This document shows, piece after piece, positions 22,029-34,624 of a stretch of DNA of 64,000 bases (positions are counted from its first letter, which is position 1; each line of letters opens with the position of its first letter). Position numbers and translations under genes: made by a program. Origin of the DNA: Suillus spraguei. Lineage: Eukaryota; Basidiomycota; Agaricomycetes; Boletales; Suillaceae. The stretch lies in the NCBI GenBank assembly GCA_016800925.1, contig JABCPU010000288.1, forward strand, positions 22,179 to 86,178, written 5' to 3'. Below the pieces are notes generated by a model that did no database searches, was not told the DNA's origin, and saw only the letters and a list, made by a program, of their open reading frames with translations.

Positions 22029-25000
22029 TCAGAAGACATCCAATGAATGTGGACAATCGGCAGCTAGATGGCCGTACCCCTCACAGTCAACACAAAACAA
22101 GTCTGACGAATCTCCATTCATCTTCTTGACTGCATTTTGGTCACGAGAAGGAGGCATGTCGTCCCGCAAAAGGTCGCAAGTGAAGATGTCGTGTCCCGGT
22201 CTCTCACAGATCTCACAAACGTCTTCGCTAGGACTTCGATTAAAGTTGCTTGGAGTGGGTGAACGCTTGCGAGGGGGCAAATCTATTGGTTCGAGGCTGT
22301 TCTTTGATGTCTTCTTGTTGTTCCGTGACAACTTCTCTTTAATGCGCTCGAGTTCTTGCTCGAGTTCATCCTGTAAGAAGCTAGATGAGCATGGTAGCAT
22401 ACTTATATATTGTGGGATGAAGCTTACTTCGCGATAGATCTATGAATTGAATCAGACTCTGCTCCGCATGCATCGATGACACGTACCTTTGACTCCACGA
22501 GTGCTTCTAGCTCACCAATCTCTTTATTCAACTACATATCGGTTAGTAAGGTATAACAGGAGAGACTGACACGTACATCGTGTGTGACACGGGCGGTCTT
22601 CATCTCAGCTTCAGCTAAGCGCTTGCGTAACTGTTCCAGTTCGTTCTGCGACACAAGTCAGTTTGACAAGCTGAATACCCTACGCGTTGACATACTTCCA
22701 ACCTAGTTATCTGATCATCACCAGATACCGGTGCATTGTGCGTTCCAAGAGCAGCCTCTTCCCGCAACAAACTCTGTTCGATGTTCTCTTCCAGTAATTT
22801 CAGTTCCTGCAATAAAAAGTAAAGGATAATTCGTCGGTTATTTGCATGAGTCATACCTGGCGAAGTTGATCAGTCTCTGACATCAAAAGTCTGTTCTCAG
22901 ACTCCAGTAACTTATTTCGCTGCGTCACTGCTGAAGTTTCTTGTTGCAAGTCTTGGACAATGTGCCTGTAGTGAAATATGAGTGGCAGAAGAAGAACTTG
23001 AGAATAAAACCGACTTGAGACCCATTACTTCAGCAGATTCCTGCTTAGATGAGGTTGGCGTCCTTGGTGGCTCTTGGATACCATTAACAGGGATGTCGCG
23101 GTTAAGTCTCTTCTTCAAAGTGTCGAGCTCCGATGTACGCTCCTCGAAACCCTTGCGCAAAACAAGCACCTCCTTCTGCACTTGCTCGTACTTCGTTTGC
23201 CAATTGGCGTCGTCCTACACTTGCAACGTCAATGACAATATGTAAAAATAGGTGGCTTCTTACATCAGCTGGTGAGGAGGCCGAAGTAAATTCTGCTGCA
23301 GATGATCGTACTTGATTGAGTTCGTCACGCAGCACTTGAATCTCCTCCGTGAGGCGCATTCGTTCATCAGTTTTGAGTTTCTGCGAGTCGGGAACACCAT
23401 CTGCTTCCAGTCCAGCCACCTGACAGACTAAGTTAAGATGTGAAGTGGCTCGAAGCAAGCCACTCGCAGCAACATCGGATCGCAGATTTTCAATTTCGGC
23501 CTGGGCGTTTTCGAGGGCAAGAGTGCTTTCTCGCAAGGCCTCTTCGACCTCTTCGACGCGACTTTTTGCGAGAGCCTCAGCTTTGAGAACCTGTTCAACA
23601 GTCTTGCGCCCCTCGTTGAGCTCGCTTCGCATCACGTCTTCCTTGTCCTTGAACCGTTTGATTCGCTCACGCACGGCAGCCTCCTCCCGCTCAGATACCG
23701 CATGAGCATCTTCGAGAGAGTCCTCCAATGTTGCAAGTTTGCGTTGCAAGTGCTGTACTTGCTCGCGAAGATTCTCGTTGTCGATTTCAGCAGCGGAAGT
23801 GGCGCGTTGGAGGACGGCGCTTGGAGACAGCGGAGTTGAGGCCTTTTTAACTTGGTCCTCGAGAAATACGACTCGGTCCTCAAGCTCATATCGGCGCAAA
23901 TCTGCCGTGCTGAGACGTTCTTCGTACAACGCAATTGTTTCCTAAAGTAATGGTCAAGTTCGTGTCAGTTCAAATGCAACGTAGCTGACCTGGCCAGCCT
24001 GACGAAGTTCATCAATCTGTGCGTTTAATTCTTTTCTGTCCGCCTCTAATTCGCCCGACACCTTCTCCAATCGACCTTCTAGAAGCCCGATTTCGTCATT
24101 CTTAGCCTTCAGTAGCGCATCCCTATCATGCTCAACACCCTCTTTCACCGCGATTGCCTCCTTGAGACTTTTGACGAGTGAATCACTCGTATCAAGTTTG
24201 GCCTGTAAGTCTGCGACACGAGCCTCGTTCTCGTTCTTGATGCGTTCTAGTTCAGACGTTGTTTTCAGCGCGGCGCGTTCAAGAGATTCAATCTTCGACT
24301 CTCGTTCGGTGAGTTTACGCTCGAGAATGCGGAGCTGGTTCTCTGTGGAGGAAACAGAGGCGAGAGCTGCATTGCGCTCAGATTCCAATGTTTGGACTAG
24401 CGCGACGTCTGTACGAGCAGCCTCAGCAGCATCGCGAAGGAAAACATTCTCGCGCTCGAGAGATTTTAAACGAGAATGTAGAACATCCTTTTGCAAGTCA
24501 TTTCCGGGGAAAGCATGTTGAAGGGAGGAGGACGGTCGAGATGGACTAGGGGCACTGGTCTTCGGTGGTGAAATAGACTGCCCTGAAAGGAGCTGGTTAA
24601 TCTTATCTTGCAAAGCCTGTGAAGAAGCAGTCAAGTCCATTGAAGAGCGTAGCTGAACACGCGACGCTGGGCCCTCATGGGCGAGGTCGGGGCCATCATT
24701 CAAGGAATAAGTAGACGTAAAGGATGCTGATCGGGCAGGCGAGGCTGGAGGTGGCATAGCAATTGCGCTAGGTATCCTTGGGCGTGGGGTGTTTAGAGAA
24801 GGGCGACCTTTGAGGCCAGGGGTGAGTGTGCCGCTGTACACATTGGGTGCACGAGGAGCAGTGCCAGCCTTTGGTGTAGTAAATGGAGAATCTGAAGGGT
24901 GTGTATTCAAATCAACAGCTGGTGGTCCGGGTGATAGCGAAGATGGGGAATGAAGAGTATACTCCGAGGTACCATCGCCATTGGATTTCAATTGTTTGGC

Positions 25001-25994
25001 TGTGAGACCAACGTATTTGGAGGCCCTTGAACCTGAAGTAATTTGAGTGTCTAATCCAGGTCTTCTCGGCGATTGTGACAAGCCCAAATGTGGAGTTGGC
25101 TTCGTTTTACGAGCTGCAGGAGTCGTGCCAGCGTTGGAGCGGCTATAGAGGTTGGACGGGGTAATGCGCCCGCTTCCAAAAGATAGTGAATGTGAGGGAG
25201 TGACTCTACCAGAAAAGGATGGTGTTATGCGACCACCGCGAGAGGAGGCGACTGAGGGAGGCCGGTAGCTAGAAGGCATTGTGGGAGCAGAGAGCTTCGC
25301 TGTAGCAACGAAAACACCGCAATTTTGGGGACACACAAAGTACCGTTTCCTGCAGAAGCAGTCTTAGCAAGATACTCTGCAACTGTTACTGTACACGGAC
25401 ACTGCTAGCAGTCATCAGGGAACAGAAAACTCACCCCCCAACAGATCCATCATTCTTTCCTTTACCTGAAAAACCTCCGCTGAGTTCGACCCCTGCCCAC
25501 AGGCCGGATTTACCGTCGATCTCTCCAATATACCTTAGGCAGCCCTCGAACCCCAAAGACTCTATCCTGACGCTGTCACCGACTTCGAATATTTTCCCGG
25601 CTCGACTTACGCTACGGGTAAAAACGTCTGATTGTCTGCTTGGAGCACGTGGTGCCGGAGTCTTGGTTCTACTCTGTGCAAATGCAGAGGTTGAAGCGAC
25701 TGAGGGAGGACGACCAGTTACAGAACGACGGCCTGATTGCAACGTTGCGAAACTTGAATTTGGAGAAGAGGACGAAGGAGAAGTATTGGAAATAGTGCTG
25801 GTGCGATGTTGTGCAGGATCATTGGCCTTGATCGCGTTTACAAATGCACGGGACATGAACTCCACATCAGAATCAAAGGCGGTTTGAGAATTGACGGACG
25901 ATGAAGAACGGAATCTGCCTGGAGTGGGGATGCCACTAGACTTTCCAGGAGTCGGAATACCTGATATTCTGGGTTTTCCTGGCGTTATCGACAT
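22029..25994 (-). CDS. CLIP-170-type microtubule plus-end tracking protein
   Basis: This is a ten-exon gene: exons 25994-25435, 25349-23990, 23941-23264, 23214-23015, 22965-22857, 22806-22696, 22645-22577, 22531-22487, 22439-22428 (12 nt) and 22370-22029. Every junction keeps frame. Order of domains: a Ser/Pro-rich start with SGIPTPGKSSGIPTPG; a CAP-Gly domain whose core GKNDGSVGG is completed across intron 1 by KRYF; a basic Ser/Pro linker; about 700 residues of heptad coiled coil; and two C-terminal zinc knuckles (CEICERPGHDIFTC and CVDCEGYGHLAADC). CAP-Gly plus coiled coil plus paired C-terminal knuckles is diagnostic of CLIP-170/Tip1/Bik1 proteins, which bind growing microtubule ends and the EEY/F tails of tubulin and EB1. 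It is transcribed divergently from the bL34m gene 107 bp away. The donor GTCGGT after exon 4 is unusual. All else looks intact. Confidence 0.92.
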
Positions 25995-26101
25995 TCTGAA
26001 GGATCACAAGTTACTTGTAGGCACTTGTCGAGCACAACCTTAAATGGTCACATGACTTGGATGAGCATGATCGCCCGTGAGTTTTAGTAGTACTCTTCAA
26101 C
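25995..26101. promoter_or_regulatory. Short bidirectional promoter (CLIP gene / bL34m gene)
   Basis: 107 bp separate the two divergent start codons. The segment contains GGTCACATGACTTGG (26046-26060), with an E-box-like CACATG core. No TATA box is evident on either side. Confidence 0.45.
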
Positions 26102-26416
26102 ATGTTTCTTCAACTTCTTGGAGCGCTTCGTAGACCGTTGCTCAGTTTACCATCATTCACTGCGGTGAATACAATTATTCCGGCGTCGCGCTCTATTCTA
26201 ATCAATCGCGCGCTACTTGTACCACAAACACTCTCGCTACCTTCACTATGTGACGCGCTCGGTCAGAGACGTTTTGCCTCTCGTGGTACCGAGTACCAAC
26301 CTTCGCAGCGAAAGCGCAAAAGAAAACACGGCTTTCTTGCTCGGAAAAAAACCGCAACTGGCAGAAAGATTTTAGCCAGACGACTACTCAAGGGACGCAG
26401 GTTCTTGAGTCATTGA
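26102..26416 (+). CDS. MRPL34: Mitochondrial large-subunit ribosomal protein bL34m
   Basis: A 104-residue single-exon gene. The last 45 residues are the whole conserved bL34 fold, beginning [19 protein letters not shown], continuing [16 protein letters not shown] and ending RFLSH. This very basic small protein sits in the large subunit and binds 23S-type rRNA. The N-terminal 55 residues are rich in Arg, Leu and Ser and lack acidic residues ([19 protein letters not shown]), as expected for a cleavable mitochondrial presequence; bacterial L34 lacks it. Length is typical for fungi. No introns, stop TGA. It shares a promoter region with the divergent CLIP gene. Confidence 0.93.
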   Translation: MFLQLLGALRRPLLSLPSFTAVNTIIPASRSILINRALLVPQTLSLPSLCDALGQRRFASRGTEYQPSQRKRKRKHGFLARKKTATGRKILARRLLKGRRFLSH

Positions 26417-26642
26417 TGGATGGTATGTCTTTCCCTCCTGGTCTCTGACACACTGATTGACCATAAATTTAGGTTAGCACACCAATATTTCAAGTTGTAG
26501 TGGTCTCGTATGCAGATTGAATATAAGGAAGATTCAAGACAGTTGATTTTTCTGCAGGGATGATGCTTCCAAAGTTCCACATCGTGCTCTAGTATGCTGA
26601 TGTAATTAATTCAAAGTCAATCATTACAAGAGTGCATGTGGT

Positions 26643-28880
26643 CTAGTTGATATCCATCACTTCCAATGCCTGTCGTGCCGTAATGTCCTGAACGACACCA
26701 GCGTAGGGTATGTCTTTGTGAGCTGTTGGGCTGTCTGGGTGGTATGTGTGAGAAATAATTTCAGTTATATAGGCTTGGGGAGGTGAGAGCGGTGATGAAG
26801 GTGTAAATAGGAATCCACGTTGAATGGATGAAAGGAGAGCTGTTATAGGTGTTTTGGACGGGGACCCTTGGAAGTCTACGTTGCGCGAAGGCGTAGTTTC
26901 AATCGAGGGGGACGGAGGACTATCTCCTGCGACGTGTGTATTATCGTCAGTGACTTGCGCAAATTGCCCTCCTGGTGCTGGTGGCTCGAGCTGGGGTGAC
27001 TGACAGGGACTACAGGGTGGGGAAGATGGCAGAGGCACTGCAGCAGGACATACAGTGGGACTGGGAGGCAATGGTACGTGTTCCGGTGCGGGCTTGCTAG
27101 TATCAGAACTCTTCAACCCGCCCGGCTTGGGACGTATCGAGAGTCCCTTGACGACGGGTTTGGATGTTTTGCCCGACGACCGTCCTCCCCACACCGGCTT
27201 TTTCTGACCAATGGCTTGCTGGCTAGAACGACCTGGTTCAGCAACCTGCTTGCGGGAAGTCTGCTGTTTCTCAGCATGCATGGTCGGTGATCGTGACCGG
27301 CCAAACCGAGTAGTCGTACTCTTGGTCATCGGATGATCTAATTTTGTCATTGGGCGTGGTCCCGTCCGAGATGAAGGTCTGGTCGTAGCAGTGACCGCTG
27401 ACGACACAGCACGAGCTGGGATAGTTAAGTGAACTTTTGTGGTTACGAGGTCCTTCTGCGGATCTCGTTTCGAAACGAGAGATTGTGTGAGTGAATTAAC
27501 AGAAGTAGGCTTGGCTGAAGGAGGACCCGTTTTCGAAGCCGTGCGTGTTGTCGTGGTGTCATCAGTTTCTGGTAAAGGAGCGGTAGGAATGAGAACTCTT
27601 CGAGCTCCTCCTCCAACACGGGGTTTCTCGTCGTGTGACTTCAATACAGTGCCCACTCGCTGAGGGCCCTGCATAGTGGAAACCGGTGGATACAGAATAT
27701 CCTTCCGTCGATTTGTATTTTGTATAGTGGATGGACCTGTTTCTACCGACGAGGGACGGAGTGCACCTTGGCGAGATGTTTCCCTCACTGACGGTCCCGC
27801 AATTGCACTAGAGGTTGCTTGACTGGACACAGCACGCAGCCTTGCTGCAGGTACCTCTCGCGGCGGCTCAGAGCTAGGAGGACGTGTTGGTCTCTCTGCC
27901 TGTTTCCCGGAAACACGAGTGACGATAGCGCACTGCGTGGATGGAGCTCTGGAATGAGAGCTCGTCTTCTGAGCCTGGAGGGACCCGATTGGCTTTGAGG
28001 TCACTCTTCCTGTCGCTGCAGGACCACGAGAAATTGCTTGTGAAGCCAACCGTGAAGCAACTGTCCCTTGCACATCTAAGTACTTCTTGATGACAGGGGT
28101 TAAGGGTGTAATGAAACTGAATCATGTATGTCAGGGATGGATGTCACAAGTGAAGGCTTTAGGGACCAACCTTTCCACACGATCAGGTAAAAGGGCTTTA
28201 TATGCCTCAAAAATCAATTTTCCCACTCTTCTAACGTCTGCACTGGCATCCCGAGCAGTCAACTTGATAACATCTTCAATAAGTCGGGCACGCGTATCTT
28301 TCTCAATATCAGGAGGGTTGAAGCAGTTCAGGCAAGCGAGGACACCCTCTGCAGCCACTAAACGCAGAGAAGCCGACTTTTGAGTTAAAGAGTCTGCAAG
28401 ATACGGTAGAATGGAAGGCAGTTGAGTATTTTCAATCGCAGCGAGAATGCACGCCTTTGCTCGACTTGTGAACACCTTGTTAGTTCGGCCACAAAGTCCA
28501 AGAAGAGTCGGCATAAACAGCGATACGAGGGGCTCGAATGAAGAGCCCAAACCGGCTAACAGAGCATTCACAAGTTCGATAGTAGAACCTGACAGTCTAC
28601 TGCGCTCTGAATTCATAGCGTGGTTGATGGGTCTGGAAAGCGAACGTATACCAGCAACCATTTCCGTGGCGAAGTCGCATCCGCCGCTGTTGCAACATTG
28701 GGTAAGCTGCACAATACCCTGCTCGATCTTGTCCCATGACTCCTCTGTCTCTTCAAGGGAGACCTTCCCACGGACAACTTCAAGTTCTGCGTTCAAAGTT
28801 GCTGGAGAACCACACTGCGGGAAATATAAGGGAGCAGAATGGATAATTATTAATGCATTTCCCACCTTTCTCTTGGACAT
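26643..28880 (-). CDS. CLASP N-terminal-domain protein (Stu1/CLASP family)
   Basis: The gene encodes a TOG-like HEAT array followed by a long basic, Ser/Pro/Thr-rich tail. The CLASP N-terminal domain spans about 28810-28100, with SLEETEESWDKIEQGI, FTSRAKACILAAIENTQLPS, LACLNCFNPPD and ADVRRVGKLIFEAYKALLPD. An intron (donor GTTGGT at 28170-28165, acceptor before 28116) joins RVES to FITPLTPVIKKYLDVQG. The tail (to TAG at 26643) resembles the lattice-binding region of CLASPs. A second 51-nt intron is likely near the start (after MSKRK, acceptor CCCGCAG), because 51 is a multiple of three and the frame also reads through. CLASPs stabilise microtubules and promote rescue at kinetochores and plus ends. 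The protein is shorter than animal CLASPs, with one clear TOG array. Confidence 0.85.
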
Positions 28881-29240
28881 GTAAGTATCAGGTCGTTGTG
28901 ATGAGGATGTGGTTACAAAATGAAGCGACGAGCAAGTTCAAATCAGTCCTGTCGCGGTGGCATGCCACACGCGCCGCAGGCCACGTGATCGCGGATGGCG
29001 GAATTTGCCGGGAAGTTGTGTCTCAGCACTCACCCATCGCTCACTGTCATACCCAGCGTCAAGGCTATCCTGAGGAACGATTGAACGAAGGTGAGCCTAT
29101 TTTCATGCATGCACCAATTCGTTAGGAGATTCTTTACTTGGATGGGAAGATTCAGAAGAGTTTGAGACAGGTCTCCGCTGGATGGATGGTTTTCCCTGTG
29201 GATAACAGACTTATGAAATCTTCACCTGCAGATCGCTACC
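28881..29240. promoter_or_regulatory. Divergent intergenic region (CLASP gene / RPS18)
   Basis: No gene is supported here. It contains a palindromic G-box CACGTG (28982-28987, within GGCCACGTGATC), a typical bHLH site. A pyrimidine-rich leader precedes the RPS18 start. It probably holds both promoters. Confidence 0.4.
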
Positions 29241-29862
29241 ATGTCCCTCGTTGTTCCCGAAGCGCACCAGCAGTTTCAGGTACGTTTACTTTGAGCCTTA
29301 TTTCTACTTTCAATTTACACCATCCACAGCACATTCTCCGTCTGCTCAATACTAATGTTGACGGAAAGCGTAAAATTATGTACGCTCTAACGGAGATCAA
29401 GGGTGTTGGACGTCGTTACTCCAACCTTGTTTGCAAGAAGGCAGATGTTGATCTCAACAAGCGGTATGTACTTCGACTTTGTGGTATGTAACTTACTCAT
29501 ATAGTTGTATAGTGCCGGTGAATTGAACTCTGACGAGCTTGAGCGTATTGTCACGATTATCCAAAATCCCACTCAATTCAAAATCCCCACATGGTTTCTG
29601 AACAGACAGAAGGACATTGTAGACGGCAAGGACTCGCAGATCCTTTCCAATGGTGTCGATTCAAAGTTGCGTGATGACCTTGAGCGATTGAAGAAGATTC
29701 GTGCCCACCGTGGTCTCAGACATTTCTGGGGTTTGCGGGTGCGTGGGCAACACACAAAAACCACTGGTAAGCTGCTTGTTCCCGCTTTCTACTATTTCAT
29801 TGTTGAAGCGTGGTGCAGGCCGTCGCGGGAAAACTGTCGGTGTGTCGAAGAAACGGGGTTAG
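29241..29862 (+). CDS. RPS18: 40S ribosomal protein uS13 (RPS18)
   Basis: Four exons: 29241-29279, 29330-29463, 29513-29766 and 29819-29862, stop TAG, all with GT..AG borders and preserved frame. The protein opens [20 protein letters not shown], contains [20 protein letters not shown] (helix-two-turn-helix rRNA contact) and [20 protein letters not shown], then [20 protein letters not shown], and ends VGVSKKRG. This is the full-length eukaryotic S18, the uS13 protein at the head of the small subunit that touches the P-site tRNA and the B1 bridges. The start is fixed by the conserved MSLVVPE. No defects. Confidence 0.97.
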
Positions 29863-30797
29863 ATGTTATTGCATTATTCATGTTCTCTCTATGTTTGTTC
29901 CTATATGATACTACCCACAATCACTCGGGAGATTGGGCCTTCTCAAAAACGCTGGAATGAAACCTGCTCTCACCTTATTCGCGTGTAACGACTGCGGACC
30001 AGGTATGTGTATGAGAGTCGAACATTAGAAAGGAGAGTTAAAATGAGTGTATCCTCTGTGTGCAGTGTAAGTGTGTAGTTGCTACAACCCTTGCAACTGA
30101 AGCTGAAGAACGGTCTAACATTTGTATTCCATACCCATACACTACACAGTAATTGTCACGGACTAACATTTCATTACATCCTTCTTTATCTCCTACACAT
30201 TGAAAGTGCGCTATGACATAATGTGAGCGATTCTGTGGAGCCAGCGTCTTTCTCAGCCGCTAGCACCATAACTGACCTAGCTGGAGATCAGGAAACACTT
30301 GGGTCCGTGATCCTGAGGATAAACACTGATATTTGACGCAGTGACTTGTGGAATGGAGGTAATGGAGCTGGCCATTGGCTAGGGTAGGTTGCTATATCTG
30401 GACGAGTGTTAGTAAACTTGATGCACGATGACCGAATGGAACTCCTTGCAACGTTGGACATCATTATATAATTGCAAATCTCGTAGTCGATGCTCCCATG
30501 CCAGCTGGACTTCGAAGCCTGGTATTTGACAGCAAGAGGTACGAGTAACACGGATGATAGGGGGCAGGGAGTCCTCAGCTACCCCTTTCGTGAACGTAAC
30601 CTCGATGTCCTAGCCAGGGAATATCATCGTTTATTTTGTTAATATTAAATATTCGTCATTCCCAGGATTTTACCAATAAGGATTTTTATTACGATCTATA
30701 TCTTGTGATCAATCGATTGTGACTCGTTTTGACTGTCCTATACTCTTAAATTCTCTCTCAACCTTGATTTATTCGTCGTTTCCTCAAAAACTATAAA
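29863..30797. other. Intergenic region between RPS18 and homocitrate synthase
   Basis: No gene is seen. TGACTC (30720-30725), 73 bp before the homocitrate synthase start, matches the Gcn4/Cpc1 core and would fit general amino-acid control. The last 70 bp are pyrimidine-rich, as is usual upstream of fungal start codons. Confidence 0.4.
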
Positions 30798-32506
<1,709 letters not shown>

Positions 32507-33058
32507 AAATAGTTGTATGAGGTTGTCTTAACCTGGCGAAAAAAAGTTGACCGGTTGGTCGTCTTGTATCATAATGACACTGTAGATCAGTGTCTATTCC
32601 TATCTAACGTTTAACATTTGTACCGGACTTTGTAACACCGTGGCCGTGATTTTAATGAGACTCTGGTATGTAGAATGTGCTCAGTGAAGTAGCTAATCAA
32701 TTGGAGCAAATTTGAGTGCCATAGACAATGATCACAGCTAGCAGGCAGTCGCGAAGTCACCCTAGGGGATATACTGTTGAATGTGAATCACCTTGCTCCG
32801 CAAGGTCAGGTTGTCATGTTAAATCGGAGTTAAACTTGTTTAACTAAGTTGAATCGATTCGCGACGCTGGTCGAAACAACCTCGTGACTCTGCGTCATAC
32901 TTAGAGGCCCCTTTACCAATTAGATAAAGTGTCTGACTGATCAGTCGGTTTTGATCTGCACGTCGCACACTTGTCTGCTGAGCACCGTCTGCTCGTGCAC
33001 ATTCAGCACCATTTTATTTCGTGTGATCTTGAATTTCTTTAAAATTCGGTCATACTTT

Positions 33059-33060
<2 letters not shown>
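32507..33060. other. 3' flank of homocitrate synthase / left flank of DIRS-like element
   Basis: No gene is seen. GACTGATCAGTC (32936-32947) is a perfect 12-bp palindrome. ACCTTGCTCCGCAAGGT (32791-32807) can form a short hairpin. Either may mark the left end of the retroelement that follows, but I could not pair them with its right end. Confidence 0.35.
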
Positions 33061-33102
<42 letters not shown>

Positions 33103-33132
33103 ATCATATTATTTTATTTTTTTTTTTTTTTA
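33061..33132. repeat. Poly-T tract (about 41 T, then a second T-rich run)
   Basis: An uninterrupted T run at 33061-33101 is followed by GATCATATTATTTTA and another run of about 14 T. It sits about 50-80 bp upstream of the first DIRS-like ORF. Confidence 0.9.
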
Positions 33133-33184
33133 TTTTTTGATTTATTTCTTTTAAATATTCGGTTTTTCTATTACTTCCAATCAT

Positions 33185-34459
33185 ATGTCAGATCCAGGTA
33201 ACTCATATACAAATGCCAGCAATCCGACACAAACACAAGCATCTCTCAGAGGACCTGGAATACGGGGGTCTTCAGTTGAAACCGAGCCTGATAGAGCGCA
33301 TCTACCCCAACAAGACATGGCAAAGAGATGCCTCGATGTCATCCAAGATTTCAGGTCTGCCAAAGGAACGAAATTTGATGCCTCCTATGTTATCTGTGGG
33401 ATCATCAAAGAAAGCTTACCCCTTGGCTCAGGGGAAGACCCGTCCGTTATCGCGGCTATCTACCTTACAATGCTCGATGAATGGGAGTCAGAACAAAATC
33501 AGGCTGGACAAAGAGCAGCGGGCACATCCAGAGTACGATGTTCAGCAGAACCAACGTCTGATCCCACACAGATTGAAGAAGAGTTTACTGCAGAGGATAA
33601 CAGGAGTCAACAAGTCAGCGTCGAGCCAGGAGAACCTGCTCGGAAATACCTAAACTTGACTTTACCTGTCTTGAACTCAAATCAACAGTTAATGAGGAAC
33701 CATCCAGGCCCCTATCAGCAAACCTCAGACAAACTGTCCGCATCTTACAAAATTGGGCACAGGATCAGAAACAAGCCAAACTCAAACTCATGTATCATGA
33801 ACGAGTCCAGAGTTTTATGAATCGGATGGGCTGATATCATTGCCGGACAAAGCCTCAATCTTGATGCCATCCACACCATCATCACTACATCAAGATCAGT
33901 TGATAAACATACAGAATCCATCGGAGATGTTGAATTTACCTACGGAGTCTCTGAAACGGCCACAAAGAAAATTACCAAGCAAGGCCACTGGAATGCTGCA
34001 TGGAACAGAGCCTCACGAGCTCTCAAATTTGCTTTCCCATTCCGACAGGCTGAACTTAATGCCTACTCGGAACACATTAATGAACAATTCGATCAACAAT
34101 CGGAAAGCTGCCATGAACGAGTCATCAGATATGACAAATCTGTCAGATTCAGAGTTGGAAACACTCGCAGGTATGAATTGTCAGACTTTGAGTGCTTCAG
34201 GGACATCTACAGCTCTCACTTCTCCGCTGGAGGAAGACTGCATAATGAAATGGAGGAATCTAACAAATCCACTGGAGGAGGTCGAGAAAATGTCACCAAA
34301 CGAGAACCCTGCCGTAAATGGAATAATGGTGAATGCACACGCAGTGCAGCCACCTGTCGTTACGCACACATCTGCAATGTCGAACAAAATGGACGTATCT
34401 GTGCCCGTCGTCATGTCAAAACAAAACATCATGAGGATGGGAACACTAAATCAGCCTGA
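33185..34459 (+). pseudogene. DIRS-like retroelement ORF1, CCCH zinc-finger Gag-like protein
   Basis: One frame of 425 codons is interrupted by a single TGA at 33818-33820. After the stop it reads IGWADIIAGQSLNLDAIHT, then WNAAWNRASRALKFAFPFRQ, the conserved body of the ORF found upstream of RT in basidiomycete tyrosine-recombinase elements. It ends with a C-x7-C-x6-C-x3-H zinc finger (CRKWNNGECTRSAATCRYAH, about 34307-34366). It presumably binds element RNA as Gag does. The TGA sits where Arg (CGA) would be expected. The N-terminal part (MSDPGNSYTN to SRVL) is Ser/Gln-rich. Otherwise intact. Confidence 0.7.
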
Positions 34460-34624
34460 AAAATACCTTAAACGTCCGCGTTTTCGCCGAGGGCTGATTT
34501 GGTCGCCAACTGATAATTCATTTAGCCCAACCGCACATTCTACAGAGTATGCAGATCCTGTCCCAGAGGCTCCTACTTACCTTATGGACAGTGATGCAGC
34601 CGCACAGTATGCAATCATCCAGAT

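Noticed and set aside
24162..24521. Plus-strand ORF inside the CLIP coiled-coil exon
   Set aside because: It is an antisense shadow of the Ser/Glu/Arg-rich coiled-coil codons; the minus-strand gene explains the region.
29138..29240. Upstream extension of the RPS18 reading frame
   Set aside because: The conserved uS13 start MSLVVPE is at 29241; upstream codons are not conserved and precede the usual leader.
32780..32880. Possible tRNA gene suggested by short hairpins
   Set aside because: No cloverleaf, no B-box GGTTCGANTCC at the right spacing and no acceptor stem could be drawn.
33818..33820. TGA recoded as an amino acid in the elements
   Set aside because: Host genes in the same window use TGA as a normal stop, and the TGA sites fit CGA decay, so recoding is not needed.
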